From assembly GCA_963814915.1 (NCBI GenBank), contig CAWFEI010000005.1, positions 744,001-808,000 on the forward strand: a stretch of 64,000 nucleotides of DNA, read 5' to 3'. Shown piece after piece: positions 34,101 to 41,824 of the stretch (within the stretch, counting starts at the first letter, position 1; each line of letters opens with the position of its first letter). This stretch comes from VRUE01 sp963814915. GTDB taxonomy: Bacteria > Actinomycetota > Thermoleophilia > Solirubrobacterales > 70-9. The position numbers and the translations under genes were made by a program. The notes under the pieces are model-generated. The model was given only the letters and a program-made list of their open reading frames with translations. It did not search any database and was not told where the DNA came from.

Positions 34101-34660
34101 GCCAGGCGAACGAGTGGCGCGAGCCGGAGGGCGAGGCCGATGAGGAGCTGCTGGCCCCGGTTCGCGCCTGGCTCGGCTCCGACCTCCTGCGCGAGCGGGT
34201 GCGGGCGCCCGGCGCGACCTCACGGGCCGAGGTGCCGCTGCTGCTCGGCGTCTCCGCGGCGACCCTGCGCGGCTCGATCGACCTGCTGGTCGAGCGCGAC
34301 GGCGACCCACCCCTCGTCATCGACTACAAGACCGACCGGCTCGGCGGCGCCACCCCAACCGAGCGCGCCGCCAAGTACGCGACGCAGCGGGCGATCTACG
34401 CCCTGGCCGTCGCCGAGGCCCGCGGCGCCGGCGCTGTCGAGGTCGCCTACGTGTTCCTCGAGCGTCCCGACGAGCCGGTGGTCGAGCTGCTCGACGCGGC
34501 GGCAATCGCCGCAGGGCGCGAGCGACTGGAGCAGAGCATCGGCCGCATCCGCGCCGCCGAGTTCCCGGTCGCCCCGGTCGAGCGCCGCGACTGGGACCTC
34601 TGCCGCGGCTGCCCGGCATTGGGACGCCTCTGCTCCGGCCCCGAGGGTGCCGGGGATTGA
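31181..34660 (+). CDS. AddA/AdnB-like UvrD-type helicase-nuclease with its own Fe-S signature
   Basis: 1159-residue SF1A helicase fused to a nuclease. Walker A is EAGAGTGKT (Lys31); LLVDEFQDTN is Walker B near 327; TVHSAKGLEFGVV and HVAATRARERLVL are motifs V/VI near 709 and 785. The C-terminal nuclease has a Cys near 912 (YEECAYRF), the VIDYKTD motif near 1046, and CRGCPALGRLC near 1140-1150. Four cysteines in this order are what AddB-type Fe-S nucleases show, but classical AddA lacks them. ATG at 31181 overlaps the upstream stop. Likely role: processive resection in recombination and phage DNA degradation. Confidence 0.9.
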   Translation: MSRPAPTPEQARAIEAHGRDILVEAGAGTGKTGVMVDRYCRLVCDLETSPDAVLAFTFTDKAATELRQRIRTTLEQRAAAGSARAQALLATIGGAWVTTIHGFCNRLLAGHPVAAGVDPRFRVLDAPEAERAAREAFDDALAEFLAGDDPARERTLAAFELGGLQSIVNAAHAELGSRGMAPRLPEPPPADPAAAVRRLAVAAKQTLEELKPTDSKRELVERALARCGAAEPPGLDELDALRTESKAKAMDGYRAAAEEALTRTAEAGEGGEAYAHIADLLEIFARRYEAAKERRGGLDFEDLQLRAVRLLEREEIGNAYRARFAHLLVDEFQDTNRLQLRLVEALRGPRTELMVVGDELQSIYGFRHADLDVFRERRDAVEADPGAEAMELSGNFRSRPELIGAVNAIGAELIGDAFHPLRVGAPPSEPRLTDEGPAVELLLTGRDGWDEEGIDLAPATDAGTPARNLAEARFLAARLRELADGGVERGEMVVLLRAFTHLDAYEDSLERAGLRPYTIGGRGYWSQQQVADVCALLATIANPLDDQALFGALASPACAAAPDTLWLLRAAAGRRRHVWPALERAAGLGEAELAEPERLDAIAAGELDLLRGFATTIAELRGRAGRLTLAGLIEDALAATGYDLAVLLRPTGEARLANVRKLIRLAGEFETREGRDLRGLLDFLFARAEADADAEAASAIEGHDGVRIMTVHSAKGLEFGVVAVPGLGRRLLANRLPALTLGHEREEPRVGLKLRRLGAATIDLYAHESLCAETQEREAAEELRLFHVAATRARERLVLSGVAAPKPARGAQPGTPVVERILTAFEVDREADSEIEVPPPQAREGLDAGFEPSRIAVRVSLASPERAATLAAVRNEQVAARPPLTGPPPLPGRPPAVPNRPLSYTALAAYEECAYRFYMERVLDLGDSGRDLSRIAPQSSTAVKASGGASGGGRPGRRGAAERGAAVHSLLEWSQANEWREPEGEADEELLAPVRAWLGSDLLRERVRAPGATSRAEVPLLLGVSAATLRGSIDLLVERDGDPPLVIDYKTDRLGGATPTERAAKYATQRAIYALAVAEARGAGAVEVAYVFLERPDEPVVELLDAAAIAAGRERLEQSIGRIRAAEFPVAPVERRDWDLCRGCPALGRLCSGPEGAGD

Positions 34661-34661
34661 C

Positions 34662-34910
34662 TCAGTCGGAGCTCCCGGCGGCAGGCGCCTCCAGTCGTGC
34701 CGCGAGCTCGTCCAGGTTGAGCTCCTCGAGGCCCTCGCTGACCGCGTCGAGCTCAGCCGAGCAGTAGGTGACCAGCTCGCGCCCCTCGCGACAGAGCTCG
34801 AGCGTTTCGCGCAGGCCCGCCTGGCCGGAGTCGAGCCGGTCGATGATCTGCTCGAGCCGCTCGACGGCGGACTCGTAGGACTCAGGTTTCTCGGACGTCG
34901 ATTCGGCCAT
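34662..34910 (-). CDS. xseB: Exodeoxyribonuclease VII small subunit
   Basis: 82 residues, the helical small subunit that wraps the C-terminal helices of XseA. SYESAVERLEQIIDRLDSGQ and LETLELCREGRELV-type spacing (here LRETLELCREGRELVTYC) are diagnostic. I start at the ATG at 34910; an upstream start within xseA would add eight residues. The gene overlaps the end of xseA by 29 bases and converges on the helicase gene with a one-base gap. Confidence 0.92.
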   Translation of the reverse strand: MAESTSEKPESYESAVERLEQIIDRLDSGQAGLRETLELCREGRELVTYCSAELDAVSEGLEELNLDELAARLEAPAAGSSD

Positions 34911-36153
34911 CGGCAAAGCGCAGACTAATCTCATCGACGGCCCGCGCCGCGGCGGCGCTGGTCAACGGCTCACCCTCCGGCGTCTCGGCGAGGGCATAGC
35001 CGCGTTCGAGCGTGCGCTCGGGCTCGTGCGCCCGGAAGGCGACCTCGGCCCGGCGCAGCGCCTCGCGCCGGGCGTTTGCTTCCGGCCCCGCGGCGCGGCG
35101 CGCGGCCCGGGTTAGAACGACAAGGGCGAGGCGGCGCTGAAAGGAGCGTCGCTCGGCCAGGCCGCGTTCGGAGGAGGCGCGGATCTCCCGCGTCTTCTGA
35201 TTGAGCGCGACCCGCTCGCGCCGCAGCGCCCGGGCCGGGCCGCGGGCGAGCGCGACCAGGTGCCGGGTGCGGCTGCCGACCGCCCCCTCCCCCGCCCGCC
35301 TCAGGGCCGCGGCGCCGCGCTCCAGCTCTGCGCGGGCGACGTTGCAGTCCAGCGGCACGACCGCCTCAGCGGCGTGGGTGGGGGTCGAGCAGGCAACCGC
35401 CGCGACATCGTCGATCAGGGTCGAGTCGCGCTCGTGGCCGACCGCGCTGACGACCGGCACGCGCAGCATCGCCACGGTGCGGCAGAGGGTCTCGTCGCAG
35501 AAGGCCCAGAGGTCGGCGAGGCTGCCGCCGCCGCGGGTGACGACGATCGCCTCGACCGCCGGCGTCGCCGCCAGCTCCTGGATCGCCGCGCCGATCGCGG
35601 GCGCCGCACGCCGGTCCTGCACCGGGGCGAAGGCCCAGACCACGGTCCCGGCCCAGCCGCGCCGCTTCAGCCCGGCGAGCAGGTCGCGCCGCGCCGCGCC
35701 GCCCTCGGCAGTCACCACCCCGATCGTCCGCGGCAGGCGCGGCCGCGCCAACTGCCGCTGCAGCTCGAAGAGCCCCTCGCTGCGCAACTGCTTGCGCAGC
35801 GCCTCCAGGCGCGCCAGCAGGTCCCCCTCCCCGGCAAGACGGAGATGGGTGACGCGGAAGGAGAAGGCCGGCGAAGAAGCGGCGCTGCCGACGAAGTAGT
35901 CAGGCCCGCCCGCGGCGACGAACTCCGCACCGTCCCGCAATGCTCCTGCGGGAAGTTCGAGGGCGGCCAGCTCGTTGGCCCAGATCGTGCAAGGAACGGC
36001 GCCATCCGCATCGCGCAACTCGAAATAGGCCTGCTTCGGCGTCTGGCGAAGTCCCGTGACCTCACCGATGAGTTGCACCCGTGCGCGCTTCCGCAACTCG
36101 TCCCGAAGGGCCTTCGCGTAACGGCCGACCGCAAATGGACCTGGAAGCTCCAC
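34882..36153 (-). CDS. xseA: Exodeoxyribonuclease VII large subunit
   Basis: 423-residue catalytic subunit that cuts single-stranded DNA from both ends. An OB fold occupies about residues 5-100 (VQLIGEVTGLRQTPKQAYFEL), and the catalytic core contains IGVVTAEGGAARRD, VVTRGGGSLADLWAFCDE and VSAVGHERDSTLIDDVA. A long charged helical part follows before the barrel-like C-terminus ERTLERGYALAE. It starts at GTG 36153 and overlaps xseB. Placement opposite the AddAB-like pair makes a DNA-repair island. Confidence 0.94.
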   Translation of the reverse strand: MELPGPFAVGRYAKALRDELRKRARVQLIGEVTGLRQTPKQAYFELRDADGAVPCTIWANELAALELPAGALRDGAEFVAAGGPDYFVGSAASSPAFSFRVTHLRLAGEGDLLARLEALRKQLRSEGLFELQRQLARPRLPRTIGVVTAEGGAARRDLLAGLKRRGWAGTVVWAFAPVQDRRAAPAIGAAIQELAATPAVEAIVVTRGGGSLADLWAFCDETLCRTVAMLRVPVVSAVGHERDSTLIDDVAAVACSTPTHAAEAVVPLDCNVARAELERGAAALRRAGEGAVGSRTRHLVALARGPARALRRERVALNQKTREIRASSERGLAERRSFQRRLALVVLTRAARRAAGPEANARREALRRAEVAFRAHEPERTLERGYALAETPEGEPLTSAAAARAVDEISLRFADGRIDVRET

Positions 36154-36192
36154 CCAGACCAGGCTATCCCGGTTGCCTGACGTGCTCGCGCG

Positions 36193-36525
36193 TCAGGCGC
36201 GCCAGCGTTTGGCCCAGGACTTCAGCTCCGCGATCGCCGGTCGCAGCTCGCTGCCGGCCTCGGTCAACGAGTAGCTGACACGCACCGGCGAGCCGGACTC
36301 GACCCGGCGTTCGACCAGGCCCTCCTCCTCGAGCTCGCGCAGGCGCCGTGAGAGCAGCCGGTCGGAGAGGCCGGGCACCGCCTTGGCCAGCTCGCCGAAG
36401 CGCAGCGGGCCTGCGGTCATGGCGAAGACGATCGCCCCGGTCCAGCGTTTGCCGATCAACTCGATCGCGTCGTGGAAGTGAGGGCAGACACCGAGGGACT
36501 GCTCTTGCGCGGTTGAGGCCTCCAC
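36193..36525 (-). CDS. HxlR-family winged-helix regulator
   Basis: 110 residues. The N-terminal Cys14 in LGVCPHFHDAIELIGKRW is the conserved redox-reactive cysteine of many HxlR regulators such as YodB/HypR, and LRFGELAKAVPGLSDRLLSRRL is the DNA-binding helix region. It may sense quinones, aldehydes or oxidants. GTG start at 36525. A perfect CTTAC-N5-GTAAG palindrome 12 bases upstream could be its operator and would also affect the divergent protease gene. Confidence 0.9.
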   Translation of the reverse strand: MEASTAQEQSLGVCPHFHDAIELIGKRWTGAIVFAMTAGPLRFGELAKAVPGLSDRLLSRRLRELEEEGLVERRVESGSPVRVSYSLTEAGSELRPAIAELKSWAKRWRA

Positions 36526-36536
36526 CGTGAAATCAG

Positions 36537-36551
36537 CTTACTGAACGTAAG
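36537..36551. promoter_or_regulatory. Probable HxlR operator
   Basis: CTTAC-TGAAC-GTAAG, a perfect palindrome with 5-bp arms and 5-bp spacer, lies in the 63-base gap between the divergent HxlR regulator and the CvpA-protease. HxlR proteins bind short dyads of this type near their own genes. Assignment is by position and symmetry only. Confidence 0.45.
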
Positions 36552-36588
36552 TGACGGGCTCGCCGGGCCGGCCTGCTTGGATTCCCCT

Positions 36589-37731
36589 GTGACCGTTCTC
36601 GACTGGGCCATCGTCGCCTTCACCATCGCCTTCGCGATGTGGGGCTACCGGCAGGGGCTGATCGTCGGCGTCCTCACCCTGATCGGCTTCGCCGCGGGGG
36701 CGGTCGCGGGCAGCCGCGCCGGGCCGCTGCTGCTCAGCGAAGGCTCCAGCTCCCCCTACGCGCCGCTCTTCGCGGCGCTCGGCGCGCTGCTGCTCGGCGC
36801 CCTGGTCGCGGTCACCGTCGAGAGCCTCGCGCTCGGCCTGCGCAGGCGCCTGATTCGCGGCCGCGCCCTGCACCTCGCCGACGGAGCCGGTGGCGCCGCG
36901 CTGATCGCCGCCGTCGCCCTCGGGCTGATCTGGGTCTTCGGCGCCGTCGCCCTGCACGCGCCGGGGACCGCGCAGCTGCGCGGCGACGTGCAGCGCTCGC
37001 TGATCCTGCGCCGCCTCAACGACCTGCTGCCGCCCTCCGGGCCCGTGATCAAGGCGCTCGACCGGGTCGACCCGGCGCCCTCGATAAACGGCCCGACGAC
37101 TCCGGTCCCGCCGCCCGACCCGGCGGTCGCCGCCGACCCCGGCGTACGCCGCGCCGGCCGCTCGGTGGTGCGCGTGCTCGGCACCGCCTGCGGCCTCGGC
37201 GTCGAGGGCTCCGGCTGGGTCGCCGGGCCGGGCCTCGTCGTCACCAACGCGCATGTGGTCGCCGGCGAGGACGACACCAGCGTGACGACGATCGACGGCG
37301 GCTCCCTGGACGCCACCCCGGTGCTCTACGACCCGGCCAACGACCTCGCCGTGCTGCGCATCGAAGCCTCGATCCCGGCGCTGAGGATCGCCCGCGACCC
37401 GCAGCGTGGCGAGGCCGGCGCGGTTCTCGGCTACCCGGAAAACGGCCCGTTCGCGGCCTCCGCCGCGCGCATGGGCGAGATCACCAATGTGGTCAGCGAG
37501 GACGCCTACGGGAACGGGCCGATCGAGCGCTCGATCGCCTTCCTGCGCGGCAGCGTGCGCAGCGGCAACTCCGGCGGGCCGCTGGTCGATTCCGGCGGCC
37601 GGGTTATGGCGACCGTCTTCGCCGCGACGACCTCCGGGCCGCCGGGCGGCTTCGCCGTGCCGAACGAGATCGTCCGCGCCGCCCTCGCCCACGCCGGTGG
37701 GCCGGTCGGCACCGGCACCTGCACCGGCTGA
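36589..37731 (+). CDS. MarP-like membrane serine protease (CvpA domain plus trypsin-like domain)
   Basis: 380 residues. Four N-terminal membrane helices form a CvpA/colicin-V-type domain (about residues 4-125). A chymotrypsin-fold protease follows: His in VVTNAHVVAG, Asp in ANDLAVLRIE, Ser in SGNSGGPLV, with a paired-cysteine candidate in TACGLGVEGSGW. This is the architecture of mycobacterial MarP, a periplasmic acid-resistance protease that activates cell-wall hydrolases. I prefer the GTG at 36589 over a TTG at 36577 because membrane helix 1 then starts at once. The M23 peptidase and PBP genes in the window are plausible targets. Confidence 0.88.
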   Translation: MTVLDWAIVAFTIAFAMWGYRQGLIVGVLTLIGFAAGAVAGSRAGPLLLSEGSSSPYAPLFAALGALLLGALVAVTVESLALGLRRRLIRGRALHLADGAGGAALIAAVALGLIWVFGAVALHAPGTAQLRGDVQRSLILRRLNDLLPPSGPVIKALDRVDPAPSINGPTTPVPPPDPAVAADPGVRRAGRSVVRVLGTACGLGVEGSGWVAGPGLVVTNAHVVAGEDDTSVTTIDGGSLDATPVLYDPANDLAVLRIEASIPALRIARDPQRGEAGAVLGYPENGPFAASAARMGEITNVVSEDAYGNGPIERSIAFLRGSVRSGNSGGPLVDSGGRVMATVFAATTSGPPGGFAVPNEIVRAALAHAGGPVGTGTCTG

Positions 37732-37826
37732 GGAGTGTTCGCCCGGCACCCGCGGCAGTGCCACTCAACTGACGGCGACGCCGCGCCGCGCTGAGCATCC
37801 CGCCTCCCGACTGAAATTTCCCCACA

Positions 37827-39560
37827 GTGAATCAACTGCCGATCGAGGTGGAGCGGCGTCGCCGACTCATCACCCGCGCCCTTCCACTCACGGTGATCGC
37901 CGTGATCGCCTTCGCGCTGGGCGCCTCGGCCGGTTCCCCGGGCGAGCCCGAGAAGGAAGCCGTCGAACGCTTCGGCGCGGCGTGGACGCGCAAGGACTTC
38001 GCCGCGATGTACGCGGAGCTCAACGACGCCTCGCGCAACGCCGTCGCCAAGCCCGACTTCGTGAAGGCCTACCGCAAGGCGGCGGAGGTGGCGACGCTAC
38101 GCACGATCCGCGCCACGTCGGCGGGGAGCGCGAGGAGCTCGGGCGGGGCCACTGTCGTGCCGCTTCCGGTCGAAGCCGGGACGGTCGCCTTCGGCAATGT
38201 CGTCGCCGAGCTCGGCGTGCCCTATTCCGAAGGGGGCGTCGCCTGGGACTCCAGCCTGGTCTTCCCCGGCTTGGAACCGGGCGAGCACCTCGAAAACCGC
38301 ACCGACCTCGCCCCGCGGGCGCCGATCCTGGCCCGCGACGGCACGCCGCTCGCCGAAGGCCCGGCCGCGGAACGCGAACACCCACTCGGCAGCGCCGCGA
38401 TCGACGTCACCGGAGAAATCGGCGAAGCCGGCGAGGAAGACGTGGCGGCGCTCGCCCGCCAGGGCTTCCCGGCCGGCACCCCGGTCGGGGTCAGCGGCGT
38501 CGAGCAGGCGTTCAACCGGCGGCTCGCGGGCAAGCCCGGCGGCTCGCTGCTCGCGGTCGCTGACAAAGGCGGCTCGGCGCGCATCCTCTCCCAGGCCGAA
38601 CCGCAGCCAGGAGCCCCCGTGAAGACGACGATCGACCCCGATCTACAGAGCGCCGCGGTCACCGCCCTGGCCGGGCAGGCGGGGGGCGTCGCCGTGCTCG
38701 ACGCTCGCAGCGGCGACGTTCGCGCCCTCGCCGGCCAGGCGTTCTCGGCCCCACAGCCGCCCGGCTCGACCTTCAAGACGATCACCACCACCGCGGCGCT
38801 GGAGAAGGGCGTCGTCTCGCTCGACGACGAATTCGAACTGACCGACGGGGTCAACGTCGGCGGCCGCTTCATCAGCAACGCCAACGGGGAGGTCTGCGGC
38901 GGCACCTTCCGCGAAGCGTTCGCCGAGTCCTGCAACGCGGACTTCGCCCCGCTGGGACCGAAGGTGGGCAACGACGGCATGGTCGAGACGGCCGAACGCT
39001 TCGGGTTCAACGCGCCGCTGACGCTCTACGGGCCGGAGGTCGTCGCCGCGGTCGAACCACCGGAGTCGACGATCCCGACCGAGATCGGCGACGAACTGGA
39101 CCTCGGCGTGAGCGCGATCGGCCAGGGCGAAGTGCTGGCCACTCCGCTGCAGATGGCGAGCGTCGCGCAGACGATCGGCAACAACGGGGTGCGCGAGCCG
39201 ACCTCGCTCGTCGCCAACCGCGAGCTTCGCCCCGACGCCAAGCCGGTGCGGGTGATGTCAAAGCGCATCGCCGGCGAGTTGACGGAACTGATGATCGGCG
39301 TGGTCACCGGGGGCACGGGCTTCGCCGCCGCGATCCCGGAGGCGCAGGTCGCGGGGAAGACCGGCACCGCCGAGCTGGGCCCACGCCCGGACTCCGAAGA
39401 TGAAGAAGAACCGGAGCAGATCAAGGACGCCTGGTTCACCGCCTTCGCCCCGGCCGAAAAGGCCCGGCTGGCGGTCGGCGTGCTGCTGGTCGAAGCCGAA
39501 GCGGCGGGCGGCGAGGTGGCCGCCCCGATCGCCGCCCAGGTGCTGTCGGCCGGGCTCTGA
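37827..39560 (+). CDS. Class B penicillin-binding protein with MecA-N (NTF2-like) domain
   Basis: 577-residue peptidoglycan transpeptidase. One membrane anchor at about residues 18-36, then an NTF2-like MecA_N domain (about 43-150), a dimerisation region, and the transpeptidase domain. Active-site motifs are STFK (Ser314), SCN in AESCNADF, and KTG near residue 511 (VAGKTGTAE). No PASTA repeats. It starts at GTG, 95 bases after the MarP-like gene, and converges on a lipoprotein gene. Likely elongation or septal cross-linking; the sequence does not say which. Confidence 0.9.
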   Translation: MNQLPIEVERRRRLITRALPLTVIAVIAFALGASAGSPGEPEKEAVERFGAAWTRKDFAAMYAELNDASRNAVAKPDFVKAYRKAAEVATLRTIRATSAGSARSSGGATVVPLPVEAGTVAFGNVVAELGVPYSEGGVAWDSSLVFPGLEPGEHLENRTDLAPRAPILARDGTPLAEGPAAEREHPLGSAAIDVTGEIGEAGEEDVAALARQGFPAGTPVGVSGVEQAFNRRLAGKPGGSLLAVADKGGSARILSQAEPQPGAPVKTTIDPDLQSAAVTALAGQAGGVAVLDARSGDVRALAGQAFSAPQPPGSTFKTITTTAALEKGVVSLDDEFELTDGVNVGGRFISNANGEVCGGTFREAFAESCNADFAPLGPKVGNDGMVETAERFGFNAPLTLYGPEVVAAVEPPESTIPTEIGDELDLGVSAIGQGEVLATPLQMASVAQTIGNNGVREPTSLVANRELRPDAKPVRVMSKRIAGELTELMIGVVTGGTGFAAAIPEAQVAGKTGTAELGPRPDSEDEEEPEQIKDAWFTAFAPAEKARLAVGVLLVEAEAAGGEVAAPIAAQVLSAGL

Positions 39561-39586
39561 CCGGGCGCGCGGGCTAGATCAACCGT

Positions 39587-40135
39587 CTAAAGGTCCAGCG
39601 TGACCTTGGCCGGGCCGCCGGGCCCGGGTATCGAGAGGATCAGCGGCCGGCTCTCCGACGCCGAGTTGGGCAGTTCGAAGAGCACCAGCGAGCCCTCGAT
39701 CGGGCCCTGCTGAGGCGTCGAGTCGACGAGCGGGATCTGTTCCTGGGACTCGACCGAGTCGCCGAACGGGAAGGCGTAGAGGCTGGCGCTGTCGATCGCC
39801 TTGAAGGTCTGGTTGTCGGCATCGGTGATCGTCAGCGAGTCGGGCAGCGAGTGCGACTCTTCTTCCTTGTTCTGGACTTCGAGGAAGACGCCGAAGTACG
39901 CGGCGTCCGACGGCGCTTCCGGCTGGCCGGTCAGGTAAGCGGCATCCTCATTGTCGTGCGGGTTGAGGAAGCGCGAGAAGACGACGTTGTACCGCAGGCC
40001 GCCGAGCTTCACCGGTTCGCCCTCGGGCACGTCCTTTGAGTCGCTCGAGTAGCCGCAGGCCGCGAGACCGACCGCGCTCAGCGCGACCAACAGCACGGCG
40101 AGCAGCGACAGGGCGTTTTTGCGGTGGCGGGCCAT
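39587..40135 (-). CDS. Secreted lipoprotein of unknown function (DUF4352-like)
   Basis: 182 residues with a lipoprotein signal ending in LAAC (Cys at about 27). The mature part is a single beta-rich domain; AYFGVFLEVQNKEEESHSL followed by LTITDADNQTF resembles the DUF4352/immunoglobulin-like domains of extracellular lipoproteins. Partner and function unknown. Same strand as the SRPBCC gene 27 bases upstream, so the two may be co-transcribed. Confidence 0.8.
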   Translation of the reverse strand: MARHRKNALSLLAVLLVALSAVGLAACGYSSDSKDVPEGEPVKLGGLRYNVVFSRFLNPHDNEDAAYLTGQPEAPSDAAYFGVFLEVQNKEEESHSLPDSLTITDADNQTFKAIDSASLYAFPFGDSVESQEQIPLVDSTPQQGPIEGSLVLFELPNSASESRPLILSIPGPGGPAKVTLDL

Positions 40136-40162
40136 CGGCGGCGAGGAGTCTATAAAGCGCGC

Positions 40163-40681
40163 CTACGGGATGCCGGTGGCGTGGCGGTTGCCGCCGGCCA
40201 CGGCCAGCGGAGCGGCAGGCGCTTCGCCGCTCTCGAGCTGGTCGCGCAGGCGCCGCAGCGCCTCCTGCCAGCCGCGCCTGGCAGCTCCGGCGCTACCCGA
40301 GAGAGCCTCGACGGCGCGGTCGACGGGGTTGGCCGGCTCGGTCCAGTGCGATACCCGAACCCGGGTCAGCGAGCCGGTTCCCTCGGTCAGCTCCCAGACG
40401 GTCTGCGCCGGGATCCGGTTGCCGCGGCCGCCGCGGCCGCGCTCGACGAGCTTGTGCGGCGGCGTGAGCTCGGCGATCGCGGTGTCCATCCAGACCGAGC
40501 GCCGTCGCGACCCACCGCGGAAGCGGGCGCCGGCGCCCTTGCCGCTCGACTCGATCCGGGTCAGGTGGAAGTCGTGCTGGAAGCCGTCGGTGAACGAGGG
40601 GCGTCGCGCCAGGTCGGCGATCGTGCCGAAAACTCGCTCGCGGGGAGCGTCGATCTCGATCTCTGCGCTGACCGGGCCCAT
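40163..40681 (-). CDS. SRPBCC (START-like) family protein
   Basis: 172 residues. AEIEIDAPRERVFGTIADLARRPSF is the standard opening of polyketide-cyclase/SRPBCC ligand-binding domains, and a terminal helix follows (RRGWQEALRRLRDQLES). Ligand unknown. I start at the ATG at 40681, where similarity begins, rather than at an upstream in-frame start that lacks it. It shares a promoter gap of about 140 bases with the divergent FHA gene. Confidence 0.85.
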   Translation of the reverse strand: MGPVSAEIEIDAPRERVFGTIADLARRPSFTDGFQHDFHLTRIESSGKGAGARFRGGSRRRSVWMDTAIAELTPPHKLVERGRGGRGNRIPAQTVWELTEGTGSLTRVRVSHWTEPANPVDRAVEALSGSAGAARRGWQEALRRLRDQLESGEAPAAPLAVAGGNRHATGIP

Positions 40682-40823
40682 GCGAGGGCGCGATTCTAGT
40701 CTCTGCGGCGCGCCAAGCCCGAAACGCCCCTCGTTGTCGCGTATTGCTGCGGCAAAACCCCGATGATCGAGCCGCCGCGCGGAGCTAGGATCGCCAGGTC
40801 GAACCAAGTCGGGAAGGATCACC

Positions 40824-41396
40824 ATGAGCGCCAGTCTCACCCCCACCCCCGCCTCCGACGGCTACAGGACCGGCACTTTCCCCGGGCCGGGCACCTACTT
40901 CTGCGTCGAGTGCGGCGCCCATCTGGCGCTCCACGAGGACGACAGGCTGCCGTCCTGTTCGCGCTGCGGCTCTTCCGCCTTCCGGCTCGACTCGATATTC
41001 GAGTCGATGCAGGAGCACGGCTCCACGACAGCAGAGTTCGAGGCCCAGGGTCAGGCCGCGGCGCCCACCTGGCTCGACGAGCGGCGCGCCGCGCTCGGGC
41101 CGGGCAGCCGGCACCTGCTCTGCCGCGAGGAGGACGGCGAGGTGGTCGACTTCGAGATCTCCGTCGGTTGGACCCGGATCGGCCGCTCCGTCAACGCCGA
41201 CATCCGGCTCGACGACCCCAGTGTCTCGCGCCGCCACGCGATCGTCGTCTCCGAAGCCGGCAAACCGCTGCGGGTGCTCGACGACCGCAGCCTCAACGGC
41301 GTCTTCGTCAACGGCGAGCCGACCGAGTGGGACAAGCTCGAACCCGGCGACGAGCTGACCGTCGGCCGCTACCGCCTCTTCCTGCTCGAAGCCTGA
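40824..41396 (+). CDS. Zinc-ribbon plus FHA-domain protein
   Basis: 190 residues. An N-terminal zinc ribbon has Cys27, Cys30, Cys45 and Cys48 (YFCVEC and SCSRCG). The C-terminal FHA domain (about 105-185) has IGRSVNADI, SVSRRHAIV and SLNGVFVNGE, which bind phosphothreonine. Likely a signalling adaptor for a Ser/Thr kinase not in this window. AGGA-type ribosome site lies before the ATG. Confidence 0.9.
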   Translation: MSASLTPTPASDGYRTGTFPGPGTYFCVECGAHLALHEDDRLPSCSRCGSSAFRLDSIFESMQEHGSTTAEFEAQGQAAAPTWLDERRAALGPGSRHLLCREEDGEVVDFEISVGWTRIGRSVNADIRLDDPSVSRRHAIVVSEAGKPLRVLDDRSLNGVFVNGEPTEWDKLEPGDELTVGRYRLFLLEA

Positions 41397-41446
41397 GCGC
41401 GGCATTCCGCGCAAATTCCGGCCTACGGCGCCCGTAGGATGGCGCC

Positions 41447-41821
41447 GTGGACTCTCCGCCCGACCCGTCAGTCGCCGCCGAGCAGGCCCGTCGCCGCTTG
41501 CACGAAGAGATCGAGCGCGTGCGCGGCGGCGTCGAGGAGATGCTCGCCGAGCAGGGCAGCGACGACGCCGAGCTGCGCCGCGAACTCGACGCGATCCGCG
41601 ACGAGGTCCGCCGCGATACCCGCAGCTACGTCAAGAAGCGGATCGGCAAGGTCGAAAAGCGCACCGACAAGCGCCTCGGCAAGCTCGAGCGCCGAATCGA
41701 CCAGGTCGAGCAGGACCGCCAGTACGCCGAGTGGCGCATCCACACCAACAACGAGCAGATGCTCGACGGCCTGCTCAAGGAGGTCCGCGCGATTGCGGAC
41801 CTCCTCACCACGACGCGGTAG
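41447..41821 (+). CDS. Charged coiled-coil protein
   Basis: 124 residues, highly charged (Glu/Arg/Lys-rich), with heptad-like helices from about residue 10 to 115, for example KKRIGKVEKRTDKRLGKLER. No family is recognised and there is no membrane segment. Starts at GTG 50 bases after the FHA gene and ends three bases short of the convergent gltB. Expression with the FHA gene suggests a scaffold or adaptor role, which is a guess. Confidence 0.7.
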   Translation: MDSPPDPSVAAEQARRRLHEEIERVRGGVEEMLAEQGSDDAELRRELDAIRDEVRRDTRSYVKKRIGKVEKRTDKRLGKLERRIDQVEQDRQYAEWRIHTNNEQMLDGLLKEVRAIADLLTTTR

Positions 41822-41824
41822 CGC

